Notes: generated by a model not told the origin, from the letters alone. A DNA stretch of 64,000 bases from Undibacterium parvum (GCF_003955735.1 NZ_CP034464.1:4650001-4714000); one strand, 5' to 3'; counted from the first letter of the stretch, positions 27,589-35,990 are shown. Numbers and translations are program-made.

Positions 27589-27640
27589 CAGACACCCTCA
27601 TCCCAACCTTCTCCCGCTTGCGGGAGAAGGAGCGAAGTGG
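27589..27640. repeat. Family G hairpin repeat between sbcD and sbcC
   Basis: Perfect 11-bp stem CCTTCTCCCGC (27607-27617) with 27620-27630, TT loop, preceded by CACCCTCATCCCAA. The same sequence type, in the opposite orientation, is found inside sbcC at 30088-30135. Confidence 0.75.
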
Positions 27641-27681
27641 GCCAAAATAATGAACGGCCGAAGAGTGATCGAGGTGCAAGC

Positions 27682-30600
27682 ATGAAGATACTCGCCATAC
27701 GCGGTAAAAACCTGGCATCGCTGGCCGGTGAATTTGAAGTCGATTTTGAGCAAGAGCCGCTAAAATCAGCTGGCCTATTTGCCATTAGCGGCCCCACCGG
27801 CGCGGGCAAAAGCACCTTGTTAGACGCCCTGTGCATGGCCTTGTACGAAAACACGCCGCGCCTGATCAAGGCCGGTGGCAATAAAACCCTACCCGACGGC
27901 AGCGACTTCATCACCCATCAAGACGCCGCCAATCTACTCAGGCGCGGTTGTGCCGAAGGCTATGCCGAAGTCGATTTTGTCGGCAGCGACGATCTTAGCT
28001 ACCGCGCCCGCTGGAGCGTACGGCGCTCGCGCAACAAGGCCAATGGCGGCCTGCAACCGACCAGCATGAGCCTGCACCAATTGCCGCAATTATTGCCTAT
28101 CGGCGGCAAAAAAACCGAGGTCAAGGCCGAGATAGAAAAACGCGTAGGTCTCAAATTTGAGCAATTCACCCGCGCCGTCTTGCTGGCGCAAAACGAATTC
28201 TCCAGCTTCTTAAAAGCCGAAGACAACGAGCGTGGCGAGCTACTAGAAACCTTAACCGGCAGTAGCATCTACAGCCAGTTATCGATGCGTGCCTTTGCCC
28301 GTGCCAAGCTAGAACAGCAAGAACTGCAACGCATCAACGACAGGCTGGCAGATCAAAAGCCACTGTCCGAAGAGCAGCGCACACAGCTGGAACAAGACAG
28401 CCAGGCCGCCAATGCCAGCGTGGCCGCACTCGATGCGCGCAAAGCCACGCTAGAGCACGACTTACGCTGGTTTGAGCTAGATAACAAACTAGCGCAAGAG
28501 CAGCAGCTAGCCGAACAACTTAGCCAGCAAAAGCAAGCCGAGCAAGAACAAGCCAAACCGCGTAGCAGCGCCCTGCAGCAGCTAGAGCAGGCACAAGCAG
28601 CACGCCCCTTGCTGGCAGAAACCGACAGACTAAGCCGTAGTATCAGCGCACAGCAAACCGCAATCACCGATGCCAGCAGCAGAGTGCAGCTAGCCGCGCT
28701 CAACCGCGATCAGATTGAGGCAGCACTGGCTAGCGCACAGCGCCAAGTACAGGCAGCCGAGCAAGCGCAAAGCCTGGCCGCGCCGCAACTCGATCAAGCC
28801 AAAGCGCTAGACGCCAGTATCGCCACGCTGAATCCGGCGCACCTGGCCAAACAATCCGCTCAGCACGCCGCCGAGCTAGCCGCTACGCTAGCCCAAGAAC
28901 AGCAGGCCAGCAAGCAAGCCGAACTCAACGCCAACAAGCAAAAACAGCAGGCGACTCAGCAATGGCTAAGCCAAAACAGCGCCCTGCAAACGCTGGCAGA
29001 AAACTGGCCCGCCTGGGATATACTCCTCAGGCAAGCTAGCGGCTTGCGCAATGAATACGCTGGGTTTACAGGCATACTGGCCATAAACGCCAAAAACCAA
29101 GAGACCCAGAACGCGCAACTCGCCAGCAGCCAAGCCGCCCTGGCAAGCAGCACAGAACAACTAGCCAAAGCCGAGCTAGCGCGCCAACTAGCTAGTCAAC
29201 ACTATCAAGCCGCCAGCGAAAAATGTGGCGACACGCCCGCCAAAAAGCAAGCGCTAGACACACGGCGCGAACAGCTCAGCAGCGCCGCGCATACTGCACA
29301 GACACTGGCCGAGCTAGGCACACGCCAGCACAGTATGCAGGCGCAAGCGGCAGCCAGCGCGCAAGCCATCGCACTCAGCGAAGCCGCCGCTGCGCTAGCT
29401 GCCGCCAAGCTGCCGCAACTGGCCGCCGCGCAAACGCAAGCAGAACATTCACTCAAACTCGCCGAAGCCGCCTGTGCCGCCAGCGTAGAAAGCCTGCGCG
29501 CTGCGCTAGTGGTTGACCAGCCCTGCCCGGTGTGCGGATCAGAGCAGCATCCCTACCGCACCGACAACCCGCAACTGCGCGCCCTGCTACACGCCTTGCA
29601 AGAACAAGTACAGCAATGCCGCCAACAAAGCCAGCAAGCCCAGCAAGAGCACAGCAGCCATGCGGCACAAGAGGCCAGTGAACAAAAATCTTTGGCGCAA
29701 ACTCAGCTAGAACTGAGCCAGCTAAACGCGCTACTACAAGCCCAGCAAGAAGCATGGAATAGTCACCCACTGGCTACAGAATTGGCGACCCTAGCCAAGG
29801 ACGCCGAACGGCAAAACGCCTGGTTTAACCAGCAGCGCCTGGCCGTGCAAGAGCAACTAGCGCAGATCGCCGAGCTAGAAAACGCCAGCCGACTAGCGCT
29901 GCAAAACCGCGACACCGCGCAAGCCACCTTAGAACGCGCCACCCTAGATCATCAGAATAAAAAAGACGCCGCCAACCACGCCGCCAGCGCCTTAGAGCAA
30001 ACACTAGCCGCCAGCAAAAACGCCAGCGAGCAAGCCCAACAAAGCAGCGAGCGTCTGGCACTCTGCCTGGCAGAACTAGCCCCCGCATTTAAGCCCCCTC
30101 GCCCGCTCGCGGGAGAGGCTTGGGGTGAGGGTAGTCCAAATAGCCATGCGCAGGTGGGCGACAACTACTCTGGCGCAAACGAGGACCAGGATCTATGGCA
30201 AGAACAATGGCAAGCCGCCCCCGAGCAGTTTCAGCAACGCTGCGCCGAACACGCCCGAGCCTGGCTTAGCCAAAGTAAAGAGCTAGAGCTAAGCGGCCAG
30301 CGTCACACCACCCTCAATCTAGAGCTAAGCAATCTGGCAGAGACGCAAGCCAAGGCCGAACAAGAACGCCAGCGCACCAGCACAGAATTGGCCGCCAGTA
30401 GTCTGGCGCTGCAAGACAAGCAAGCGCAAAGAGCCGCCATCCTGCGCGCACTCCATCCAGCAGAAAGCGGCGAAACCGTCCTCAGCGTCAGCCAGATAGA
30501 AGCGCAGTTGGCAAGCGCCATCGCCAGCGCTAAACAAGGCCAGACGCAAGCCACGCAAGCCGCCAGCGCCGCCGCACAAGAGCACAGCCGCAGCAGCGAA

Positions 30601-31782
30601 GCTCTAGCACTAGCCAAAGCGCGCCTCGCCAGCGACAGCGCAGAAGCCGAACAAGCCGCAGCGCAACTAGCCAACTGGCTAGAACAAAACGCCGCCCTAT
30701 TTGCCAGCGAAGATTCATCATCGGAGGAAAACGAAAGCGAAAATTCTGAAGCAGGCCCTCCGGAACAATCAGCAACAGCGGCAACAGAGCAACTACGCAC
30801 CCTGCTAGAACACGACGCCGCATGGATCACCGCCGAACGCGCCGCGCTGCAAGCGCTAGCCAACGCCAGCCAGCAAGCCGCCGCAGTCGCCCAAGAGCGC
30901 AGCCTGCGCAGGCTAAGCCATCAAGCCGAACGCCCTCAGTTAGAGAATCTAATTGCCGAACTTGGTGGCGAACTTAGTACGCAACTTAATGCCGAACTTA
31001 ACACCACGCTCAGCGCAGCAAGCGCCACAGACCCAGATGCGCCCGACCAGACTGAGCTAAGCCAGGCCAGCGAGCAGCATCTCAACCCTGACAGCCCTAT
31101 CAACGCAATCAGTGATACAACCGCCCTCGCCGCCTTACAACAAGCGCTGCAAACTTTAACCACACAAAGACAAGCCGCCAACGCCAGCGCCAGTCTGTGC
31201 CAGGCCGCCATCGCGCAAGATCAGGCGCGCCGCAGCCAGGCTGCCGACATCGTCAAACTGATGGAAAACCAGGAAGCCAAGAGCAAAATCTGGGAGACAC
31301 TCAACGCCCTGATAGGCGCGGCCGACGGCAAAAAATTCCGCAACTACGCGCAGCAATACACGCTTGATGTGTTACTCGGTTACGCCAATCGCCACCTGCA
31401 CGAACTATCACGCCGCTACCGCCTGCAACGCATCAAAGACACCCTAGCCCTGATGGTGATAGACCAGGACATGGGCGACGAAGCCCGCTCGGTACACTCG
31501 CTGTCCGGCGGCGAATCCTTCCTGGTTTCGCTAGCCTTAGCACTAGGCCTGGCATCACTGTCATCGAATCGCGTACGGGTCGAATCACTGTTCATAGATG
31601 AAGGCTTCGGCAGCCTGGACGCCGACACCCTGCGCGTAGCGATGGACGCCCTAGACGGCCTGCAAGCCATGGGCCGAAAAGTAGGCGTGATCTCGCATGT
31701 ACAGGAAATGACGGAGCGCATCTCTACCAAGATCTTGGTGCAGAGGACTTCGGGTGGTAGGAGTTTGGTGGGGGTTGGATGA
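27682..31782 (+). CDS. sbcC: Exonuclease SbcCD subunit C (SMC-like ATPase)
   Basis: A 1366-residue Rad50-type ATPase, partner of SbcD. Walker A GPTGAGKS (37-44), a very long coiled coil rich in Ala, Gln and Glu, a zinc hook CPVC near residue 616, then signature LSGGESFLVSLALALGLA and Walker B VESLFIDEGFGSLD at the C-terminus. ATG 27682 has GAGGT 7 bases upstream; the frame upstream runs through the family G repeat. It is about 320 residues longer than E. coli SbcC. Part of this is an in-frame repeat insertion at 30088-30180 (PPRPLAGEAWGEG) and an acidic Ser/Glu stretch at about 30715-30775. Confidence 0.95.
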   Translation: MKILAIRGKNLASLAGEFEVDFEQEPLKSAGLFAISGPTGAGKSTLLDALCMALYENTPRLIKAGGNKTLPDGSDFITHQDAANLLRRGCAEGYAEVDFVGSDDLSYRARWSVRRSRNKANGGLQPTSMSLHQLPQLLPIGGKKTEVKAEIEKRVGLKFEQFTRAVLLAQNEFSSFLKAEDNERGELLETLTGSSIYSQLSMRAFARAKLEQQELQRINDRLADQKPLSEEQRTQLEQDSQAANASVAALDARKATLEHDLRWFELDNKLAQEQQLAEQLSQQKQAEQEQAKPRSSALQQLEQAQAARPLLAETDRLSRSISAQQTAITDASSRVQLAALNRDQIEAALASAQRQVQAAEQAQSLAAPQLDQAKALDASIATLNPAHLAKQSAQHAAELAATLAQEQQASKQAELNANKQKQQATQQWLSQNSALQTLAENWPAWDILLRQASGLRNEYAGFTGILAINAKNQETQNAQLASSQAALASSTEQLAKAELARQLASQHYQAASEKCGDTPAKKQALDTRREQLSSAAHTAQTLAELGTRQHSMQAQAAASAQAIALSEAAAALAAAKLPQLAAAQTQAEHSLKLAEAACAASVESLRAALVVDQPCPVCGSEQHPYRTDNPQLRALLHALQEQVQQCRQQSQQAQQEHSSHAAQEASEQKSLAQTQLELSQLNALLQAQQEAWNSHPLATELATLAKDAERQNAWFNQQRLAVQEQLAQIAELENASRLALQNRDTAQATLERATLDHQNKKDAANHAASALEQTLAASKNASEQAQQSSERLALCLAELAPAFKPPRPLAGEAWGEGSPNSHAQVGDNYSGANEDQDLWQEQWQAAPEQFQQRCAEHARAWLSQSKELELSGQRHTTLNLELSNLAETQAKAEQERQRTSTELAASSLALQDKQAQRAAILRALHPAESGETVLSVSQIEAQLASAIASAKQGQTQATQAASAAAQEHSRSSEALALAKARLASDSAEAEQAAAQLANWLEQNAALFASEDSSSEENESENSEAGPPEQSATAATEQLRTLLEHDAAWITAERAALQALANASQQAAAVAQERSLRRLSHQAERPQLENLIAELGGELSTQLNAELNTTLSAASATDPDAPDQTELSQASEQHLNPDSPINAISDTTALAALQQALQTLTTQRQAANASASLCQAAIAQDQARRSQAADIVKLMENQEAKSKIWETLNALIGAADGKKFRNYAQQYTLDVLLGYANRHLHELSRRYRLQRIKDTLALMVIDQDMGDEARSVHSLSGGESFLVSLALALGLASLSSNRVRVESLFIDEGFGSLDADTLRVAMDALDGLQAMGRKVGVISHVQEMTERISTKILVQRTSGGRSLVGVG
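30088..30135 (-). repeat. Family G hairpin repeat inserted in sbcC
   Basis: A 10-bp stem with one mismatch (30097-30106 with 30109-30118) followed by the CTTGGGGTGAGGGTAG flank, the complement of the flank at 27589. It keeps the reading frame and encodes PPRPLAGEAWGEGSP in the second coiled-coil arm. Confidence 0.75.
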
Positions 31783-31925
31783 AAAACCGTTGAGCAGTGA
31801 TTTTAAATATAGAAATGGCTATTGAAATGAAACTAATCGCCTCAAACTGATCCTATTGATTAACATTATATTAATTATTGAAGTTAAATGTACGTCATCT
31901 AATTTATCAAGAAAGAGGGGACAAT

Positions 31926-32528
31926 ATGCACGATTACGTAGTATTTGGACATGATAGAACTTCCATTGGAAGGTGGCTGGGATTAGCTTCTATTTTAATT
32001 GCTGGTGGCATAGCGCAATTACTAGCCTTTATGAATAAGCTCACCGGTCTCGACGCTTTTGCAAAGGCTACAGTTACAACGGGTTTAGTTTATTTTGTTT
32101 TGCATTGGGTCTTCAATAAATGGGCATGGAAATTACCATTTTTTAAAATTCCAGATTTGAATGGAAAATGGCTTTTAACGGGTCAAACTTTAAATGTGGA
32201 TGGCAGTACCGAATTTAATTGGAGTGGTGAAATAGGAATAACTCAAAATTGGAAAGAGATTTTAATTCACCTCAAGACCAAAAATAGCCAAAGTAATAGC
32301 TATACAGCCACGCTATCAAAAAGGCATGGTCCAACAGGCGGTTGGTTACTAAGTTATAGCTATAGAAATGAGCCTGAATTGGAACAATCTCATGAACTAA
32401 ATTCACACAAAGGTTTTTGCGAAATCGAACTCGACAGCGATTTAAAAATTGGTAAAGCGTCATATTTCAATAGCGCTGGAAGGCGCACTTTTGGTGTTAT
32501 AAATTTAGTTAAGGAATCACATGATTGA
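31926..32528 (+). CDS. cap15: CBASS effector, Cap15-like (2TM plus beta-barrel)
   Basis: A 200-residue membrane protein. Two spans lie at about 17-36 and 45-66, then PDLNGKW (76-82) opens a beta-rich domain of about 120 residues. This is the layout of the S-2TMbeta (Cap15) effectors, whose barrel binds a cyclic nucleotide made by the CD-NTase so that the protein oligomerises and breaks the inner membrane of infected cells. ATG 31926 follows GAGGGG; a longer frame to 31878 is not supported. It overlaps the CD-NTase gene by 8 bases. AT-richer than sbcC next to it. The family call rests on layout, the PDLNGKW motif and the neighbour. Confidence 0.8.
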   Translation: MHDYVVFGHDRTSIGRWLGLASILIAGGIAQLLAFMNKLTGLDAFAKATVTTGLVYFVLHWVFNKWAWKLPFFKIPDLNGKWLLTGQTLNVDGSTEFNWSGEIGITQNWKEILIHLKTKNSQSNSYTATLSKRHGPTGGWLLSYSYRNEPELEQSHELNSHKGFCEIELDSDLKIGKASYFNSAGRRTFGVINLVKESHD

Positions 32529-33633
32529 TTTTGATAAAAGGCTTCAATCCCTAAAAGACCGTCGTCAAGGCTCTCGAGAAACCGCCTTATTTGAATCACT
32601 GGGGTCAATACACGCGGGTGTAGATGTAAGAAAGTCTGAAGCCTTTGAGACGTTAAATGAATCAACGGGTATCAAATATACAATCGGAGCAATGGCAGCA
32701 GTTGAAGAAAAATCTACGCTTGTTTCTATTAATGAAGGTACTAGGGTAGCAAATAGTTTAATAAAAAGTCTGCTCAATCATGGCGAGTCTGTCACTCAAA
32801 AAGTTCAAGGCTCTGTGGCCCTTAATATTCACATCGAAGGACATTCCGATGTTGATATGCTGATAATCACAACGAACACTGTCAATGTCGAACTACCAAC
32901 AGTGAATGTAAATGGTTATTTGCCCGCCAGCGATCCAAGAGCCTTGATCGATATTATTAAAGATGTTCGAAAAAAATCTGAAATTATTCTTCCAATAAAT
33001 TTCCCTATGGCCGAGATTGACTGCAAAGGAAGTAAATCGATTGCACTAAGTGGCGGTAGTCTAAAAAGAAAAGTTGATATTGTTCCAGCGATTTGGTTCG
33101 ATACCAGAAAATATCAACAGTCTGGTCAGGAACATGATCGTGGTATAAAAATTTACGACAAAGAGAACCATGTATTTTTATTAAATTATCCGTTTACCCA
33201 CATTAAACTTGTCAACGATCGTGATTCTAAATATGCAGGAAACTTAAAGTGCGTCATTCGACTGATGAAAAATTTAATTGCAGACATGCCGGATTACAAA
33301 AAAAGAATCGCAAAAAGACTAAGTAGTTATGACTTAGCTGCGATCGGCTATCACATGGGTGAGAACCTATCTTTACCAACTTATATGAGATTAGGCCTTG
33401 TAGAGAAAATTCGGGCTCATCTCGCGCTACTTTGGGAGATAAAAGCCTATCGGGATAATCTCCATGTTCCCGATGGGAGTCGGAAAATATTTGATGACGA
33501 GAATAAAGTAGCTGCCTTAGAAATCCTTACTAACGAATTTACCGATTTGGCGAAATCAATATTTCAGGAACTGAAACCATTTAATTCTTTTTACGATTCT
33601 TCAGCGATCCTTAATAAAGCAGTATTTGCTTGA
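32521..33633 (+). CDS. CBASS CD-NTase (cyclic oligonucleotide synthase)
   Basis: A 370-residue nucleotidyltransferase that, on phage infection, makes a cyclic di- or trinucleotide as alarm signal. The active site is GS (97-98) with Asp110 and Asp112 in HSDVDML and a third Asp186 in KRKVDIVP; the C-terminal two thirds are helical, as in the OAS/CD-NTase fold. Its start overlaps the end of the Cap15-like gene, so translation is coupled. No cap2/cap3 ubiquitin-like genes or HORMA/TRIP13 genes follow, so this is a two-gene (type I) CBASS. The clade and product cannot be named from sequence alone. Confidence 0.87.
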   Translation: MIDFDKRLQSLKDRRQGSRETALFESLGSIHAGVDVRKSEAFETLNESTGIKYTIGAMAAVEEKSTLVSINEGTRVANSLIKSLLNHGESVTQKVQGSVALNIHIEGHSDVDMLIITTNTVNVELPTVNVNGYLPASDPRALIDIIKDVRKKSEIILPINFPMAEIDCKGSKSIALSGGSLKRKVDIVPAIWFDTRKYQQSGQEHDRGIKIYDKENHVFLLNYPFTHIKLVNDRDSKYAGNLKCVIRLMKNLIADMPDYKKRIAKRLSSYDLAAIGYHMGENLSLPTYMRLGLVEKIRAHLALLWEIKAYRDNLHVPDGSRKIFDDENKVAALEILTNEFTDLAKSIFQELKPFNSFYDSSAILNKAVFA

Positions 33634-33658
33634 GGAGAATCGAAGATATTTAGGAAAA

Positions 33659-33820
33659 AGCAAGCGTAGCGTGCGTACCTCGTAGGGTGCGCCATGCGCA
33701 CCGATCACAGCAAACTTCAGCCGTGTAGGGCGGGTGAAACCCGCGCTGTTGATCGGCAAGCAAGCGTAGCGTGCGTACCTCGTAGGGTGCGCCATGCGCA
33801 CCGATCGCAGCAAACTTCAG
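33659..33820. repeat. 62-bp direct repeat flanking a family D element
   Basis: Copies at 33659-33720 and 33759-33820 start AAGCAAGCGTAGCGTGCG, include the left arm of family C and end with AGCAAACTTCAG. A relative with changes precedes the family C copy at 35991. Confidence 0.8.
33724..33757 (+). repeat. Family D repeat, copy D1
   Basis: GTAGGGCGGGTGAAACCCGC with GGCGGGT pairing ACCCGC-like bases as a short hairpin, then GCTGTTGATCGGC. The second copy is at 37187-37222. Confidence 0.7.
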
Positions 33821-33902
33821 CAATAAATTTTTGTTGTTGTTCTTGAGCGTTTGGTGCGCATGGCGCACCCTACAAATTTGCTGATGGTCGCATGTGTAAG
33901 GC
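33782..33902 (+). repeat. Family C repeat, full copy C2
   Basis: Perfect 21-bp inverted repeats at 33782-33802 and 33853-33873 around an AT-rich core, followed by a shared tail ending CATGTGTAAGGC. Copy C3 at 35700-35820 has the same parts. Confidence 0.8.
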
Positions 33903-33954
33903 CGTAAGGCGTAATACGTAAGGCGTCAATAGCCGCAGGCGTATTGCGCCGTAT
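33901..33954 (+). repeat. Family B repeat, copy B1
   Basis: Contains GGCGTCAATAGCCGCAGG and GTATTGCGCC, arms that can pair with one bulged T. It abuts the tail of family C. Confidence 0.65.
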
Positions 33955-34120
33955 GCAACCACGGGGTCAGTTCTAACATTCCAACATTTTTTAGGCTTAA
34001 GGCGTAATAGCCTAAATGGAGCAGTATCGCTTCAAGATTTAAAGCGATGCGCTTCTTTTTGATTTTAAGATAAACAGACAAACCATCGCTAGTTTGCGAT
34101 ATTAATTTGGGAAGAAATAA

Positions 34121-34837
34121 ATGGCAAAATTTTTAAACACAAGTGCGACTAATTACTTTCTAGAAGAATTAATTAAGAGCGCGACGGATCGATTAATTTT
34201 GATCAGCCCGTTTCTTAAGTTGAATGATCGGATGAAAGAACTTCTGGCGGATAAAAATCGACTCAAAATCGATGTTCGCATTGTTTATGGTAAAAGCGAA
34301 TTGCAACCACAGGAAATCGACTGGCTTCGCGGGCTCACCTATATTCGTACAAGTTTTTGCAAGAACCTGCACGCCAAATGCTATATGAATGAAGAGCTGT
34401 GCATCATTACCAGTCTTAATCTCTATGAATTCAGTCAGGTCAACAATAATGAGATGGGTATCCTTATCCGTCGCTCTGAAGACGCGCCGCTTTATAAAGA
34501 TGCCTATGAAGAAGCGCAACGCATTATTCGAATAAGCGAGGAAGTCCGGATATCGCTTGAGAGAGTAACAACCCCGGTCGATATTAAAACTATTGCTGTC
34601 GTCGAGAAGGACGATGGCGACGATATGCCAGGCAAACTCACGACTTCAAAACTGGCGAAAAAATTAGGTTTCAAAACAGAAGAACTGATAGAGCGTGCAG
34701 TTTCCGCTGGTTTTATTGTAGTAAGCGATGGCAAGCATACGCTAGCGACTAAGGGTGATCTGGCTGGCGTAGAATTTATTGCCAAATCACGTTTCGGCCC
34801 ATACTTTCTGTGGCCAGAAAATTTGTCATTCAACTGA
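34121..34837 (+). CDS. PLD-like nuclease domain protein with C-terminal winged-helix-like segment
   Basis: A 238-residue cytoplasmic protein. Residues 1-150 are one PLD domain: ISPFLKLND, then the catalytic HxK in NLHAKCYMN (His84, Lys86), SLN with Ser98 and Asn100, and Glu111 in NNNEMGIL; a dimer would give the usual two-HKD site. Residues about 165-238 (LTTSKLAKKLGFKTEELIERA, VSDGKHTLATKGD) look like a DNA-binding winged helix. GGAAGAAA precedes ATG 34121. Such proteins belong to the PLDc_2 nucleases, some of which act in DNA repair or restriction. Its place 490 bases after CBASS suggests a defence role, but that is inference. Confidence 0.78.
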   Translation: MAKFLNTSATNYFLEELIKSATDRLILISPFLKLNDRMKELLADKNRLKIDVRIVYGKSELQPQEIDWLRGLTYIRTSFCKNLHAKCYMNEELCIITSLNLYEFSQVNNNEMGILIRRSEDAPLYKDAYEEAQRIIRISEEVRISLERVTTPVDIKTIAVVEKDDGDDMPGKLTTSKLAKKLGFKTEELIERAVSAGFIVVSDGKHTLATKGDLAGVEFIAKSRFGPYFLWPENLSFN

Positions 34838-34840
34838 AGA

Positions 34841-34876
34841 CCGTAAGGCGTCAATAGCCGCAGGTGTATTGCGCAG
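34841..34876 (+). repeat. Family B repeat, copy B2
   Basis: GGCGTCAATAGCCGCAGG with GTATTGCGC, running directly into family A copy A4. Confidence 0.6.
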
Positions 34877-34929
34877 TATTCATGCGGTCTGCAGGCCAAA
34901 ATGCCGCCAGCAGCCGCAGCGTTATTGCG
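34870..34929 (+). repeat. Family A repeat, copy A4
   Basis: TGCGCAGTATTCATGCGG, then CTGCAGGCC on the plus strand, CCGCCAGCAGCCGCAG and TTATTGCG. It lies between the PLD gene and the lipoprotein gene. Confidence 0.75.
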
Positions 34930-34993
34930 TGTAGCACACGCAACAACGTCACACTTAAACAGATTTACCGCACTCAACCATCAAGGATCTATT

Positions 34994-35653
34994 TTGTATA
35001 AATTTTTAAAACTCGCCGTCAGCCTAAGTTTCATCGCTGTACTGAGCACAGGCTGCGTCAATCATTCGACCGCCAATGTTAATCCCCTGGTCAATCTGTC
35101 CTCGCTCAAAACCATGCACGTCAAGCACTTGCCTTCGGATAATACCAAGGTCAATGAAGAGATCGCAGACAAACTCAGACTCAAGGGTGTCACCGTCAGC
35201 ACCGGCGCGACGCCACCGAGCAACGTCGACGCCATCGTCACCTATATCGACCGCTGGCGTTGGGACATCACCATGTACATGCTTGAGCTGACCGTCACCA
35301 TCCGCGACCCAAAATCAGATTGGCCTATGGCAGTCGGCAACTCTCTGCACACCTCGCTCACCCGTAAATCGCAGTCAGAGATGATCGATGAAGTGATCAA
35401 CACGATCTACAACAGCGCCGGCAAACCAGTAGTGACCAGTAACGGCCCGACCACAAGTGCAGCAAGCACGACCAGCACAGCCACGCCACAACAAATAACA
35501 CCACCAGCACCGGCCATCAAAGAAGCCGCCGCTGTGCCGCCAGCATCGAACCTGAGTGAGAAGTTACGGGAATTAGACGCACTTAAAAAAGACGGTCTGA
35601 TTACCGAAGCAGAATACGCCAGCAAGCGCAAAACGCTGATTGAGAAGTTTTAA
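34994..35653 (+). CDS. Lipoprotein with C-terminal SHOCT domain
   Basis: A 219-residue lipoprotein of unknown role. TTG at 34994 is the start: AAGGA lies 6 bases upstream and it begins a lipoprotein signal with lipobox LSTGC (Cys about residue 17). The folded part (about 25-140) is followed by a Ser/Thr/Pro/Ala linker (about 140-185) and SHOCT (LRELDALKKDGLITEAEYASKR), a short helical hairpin often found at protein ends. A frame to 34901 exists, but its residues come from a repeat. It sits alone between repeats. Confidence 0.78.
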   Translation: MYKFLKLAVSLSFIAVLSTGCVNHSTANVNPLVNLSSLKTMHVKHLPSDNTKVNEEIADKLRLKGVTVSTGATPPSNVDAIVTYIDRWRWDITMYMLELTVTIRDPKSDWPMAVGNSLHTSLTRKSQSEMIDEVINTIYNSAGKPVVTSNGPTTSAASTTSTATPQQITPPAPAIKEAAAVPPASNLSEKLRELDALKKDGLITEAEYASKRKTLIEKF

Positions 35654-35662
35654 GTTCGTAAC

Positions 35663-35704
35663 GCGTATGGCGTATGGCGTAGGGCGTAGGGCGTAGGGCG
35701 TAGG
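35663..35704 (+). repeat. 7-bp tandem repeat, six units
   Basis: Units GCGTATG, GCGTATG and four GCGTAGG, running into the left arm of family C copy C3. Copy number could vary between strains. Confidence 0.85.
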
Positions 35705-35820
35705 GTGCGCCATGCGCACCGATCACAGCAAACTTCAGCAATAAATTTTTGCTGTTGCTCGTGAACCTCAGGTGCGCACGGCGCACCCTACCGGTTTGCT
35801 GACGGTCACATGTGTAAGGC
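35700..35820 (+). repeat. Family C repeat, full copy C3
   Basis: Inverted arms at 35700-35720 and 35771-35791 with one mismatch, core and tail as in C2. Confidence 0.8.
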
Positions 35821-35894
35821 AGCGTCATACATGGTGCGTCAAGCTGCGCAAAGGGAGTAAGGCCAAGCGCATACCCACCCATTTCAAAATCGTT

Positions 35895-35960
35895 TGCGCA
35901 GTATCTATGCGCTCTGCAGGCCGAAATGCTGCCTCAGGCCGCAGCGGTATTGGGCAAGCG
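35895..35960 (+). repeat. Family A repeat, copy A5
   Basis: TGCGCAGTATCTATGCG, CTGCAGGCC, CGCAGCGGTATTGGGCAAGCG. The flank ATTTCAAAATCGT before it is shared with copy A6. Confidence 0.75.
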
Positions 35961-35990
35961 TTTTGCAAGCAAGAGTAGCCTGCGTACCAA

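Larger units (their letters stand above)
33634..34120. other. Repeat-filled gap after the CBASS operon
   Basis: No gene. It holds a 62-bp direct repeat (33659-33720 and 33759-33820, one mismatch, 100 bases apart), a family D hairpin between them, one full family C element and a family B repeat, then about 160 bases of AT-rich leader for the next gene. Confidence 0.8.

Noticed and set aside
30303..30863. Long open frame on the minus strand inside sbcC
   Set aside because: Ala-, Leu- and Ser-rich product, opposite to a Gln/Ala coiled-coil gene with strong codon bias; it is a shadow of sbcC, as are several others there.
33659..33902. Direct repeats with spacing like a short CRISPR array
   Set aside because: Only two full direct repeats of 62 bp, 100 bases apart; the insert between them is itself a known repeat (family D), and there are no cas genes.
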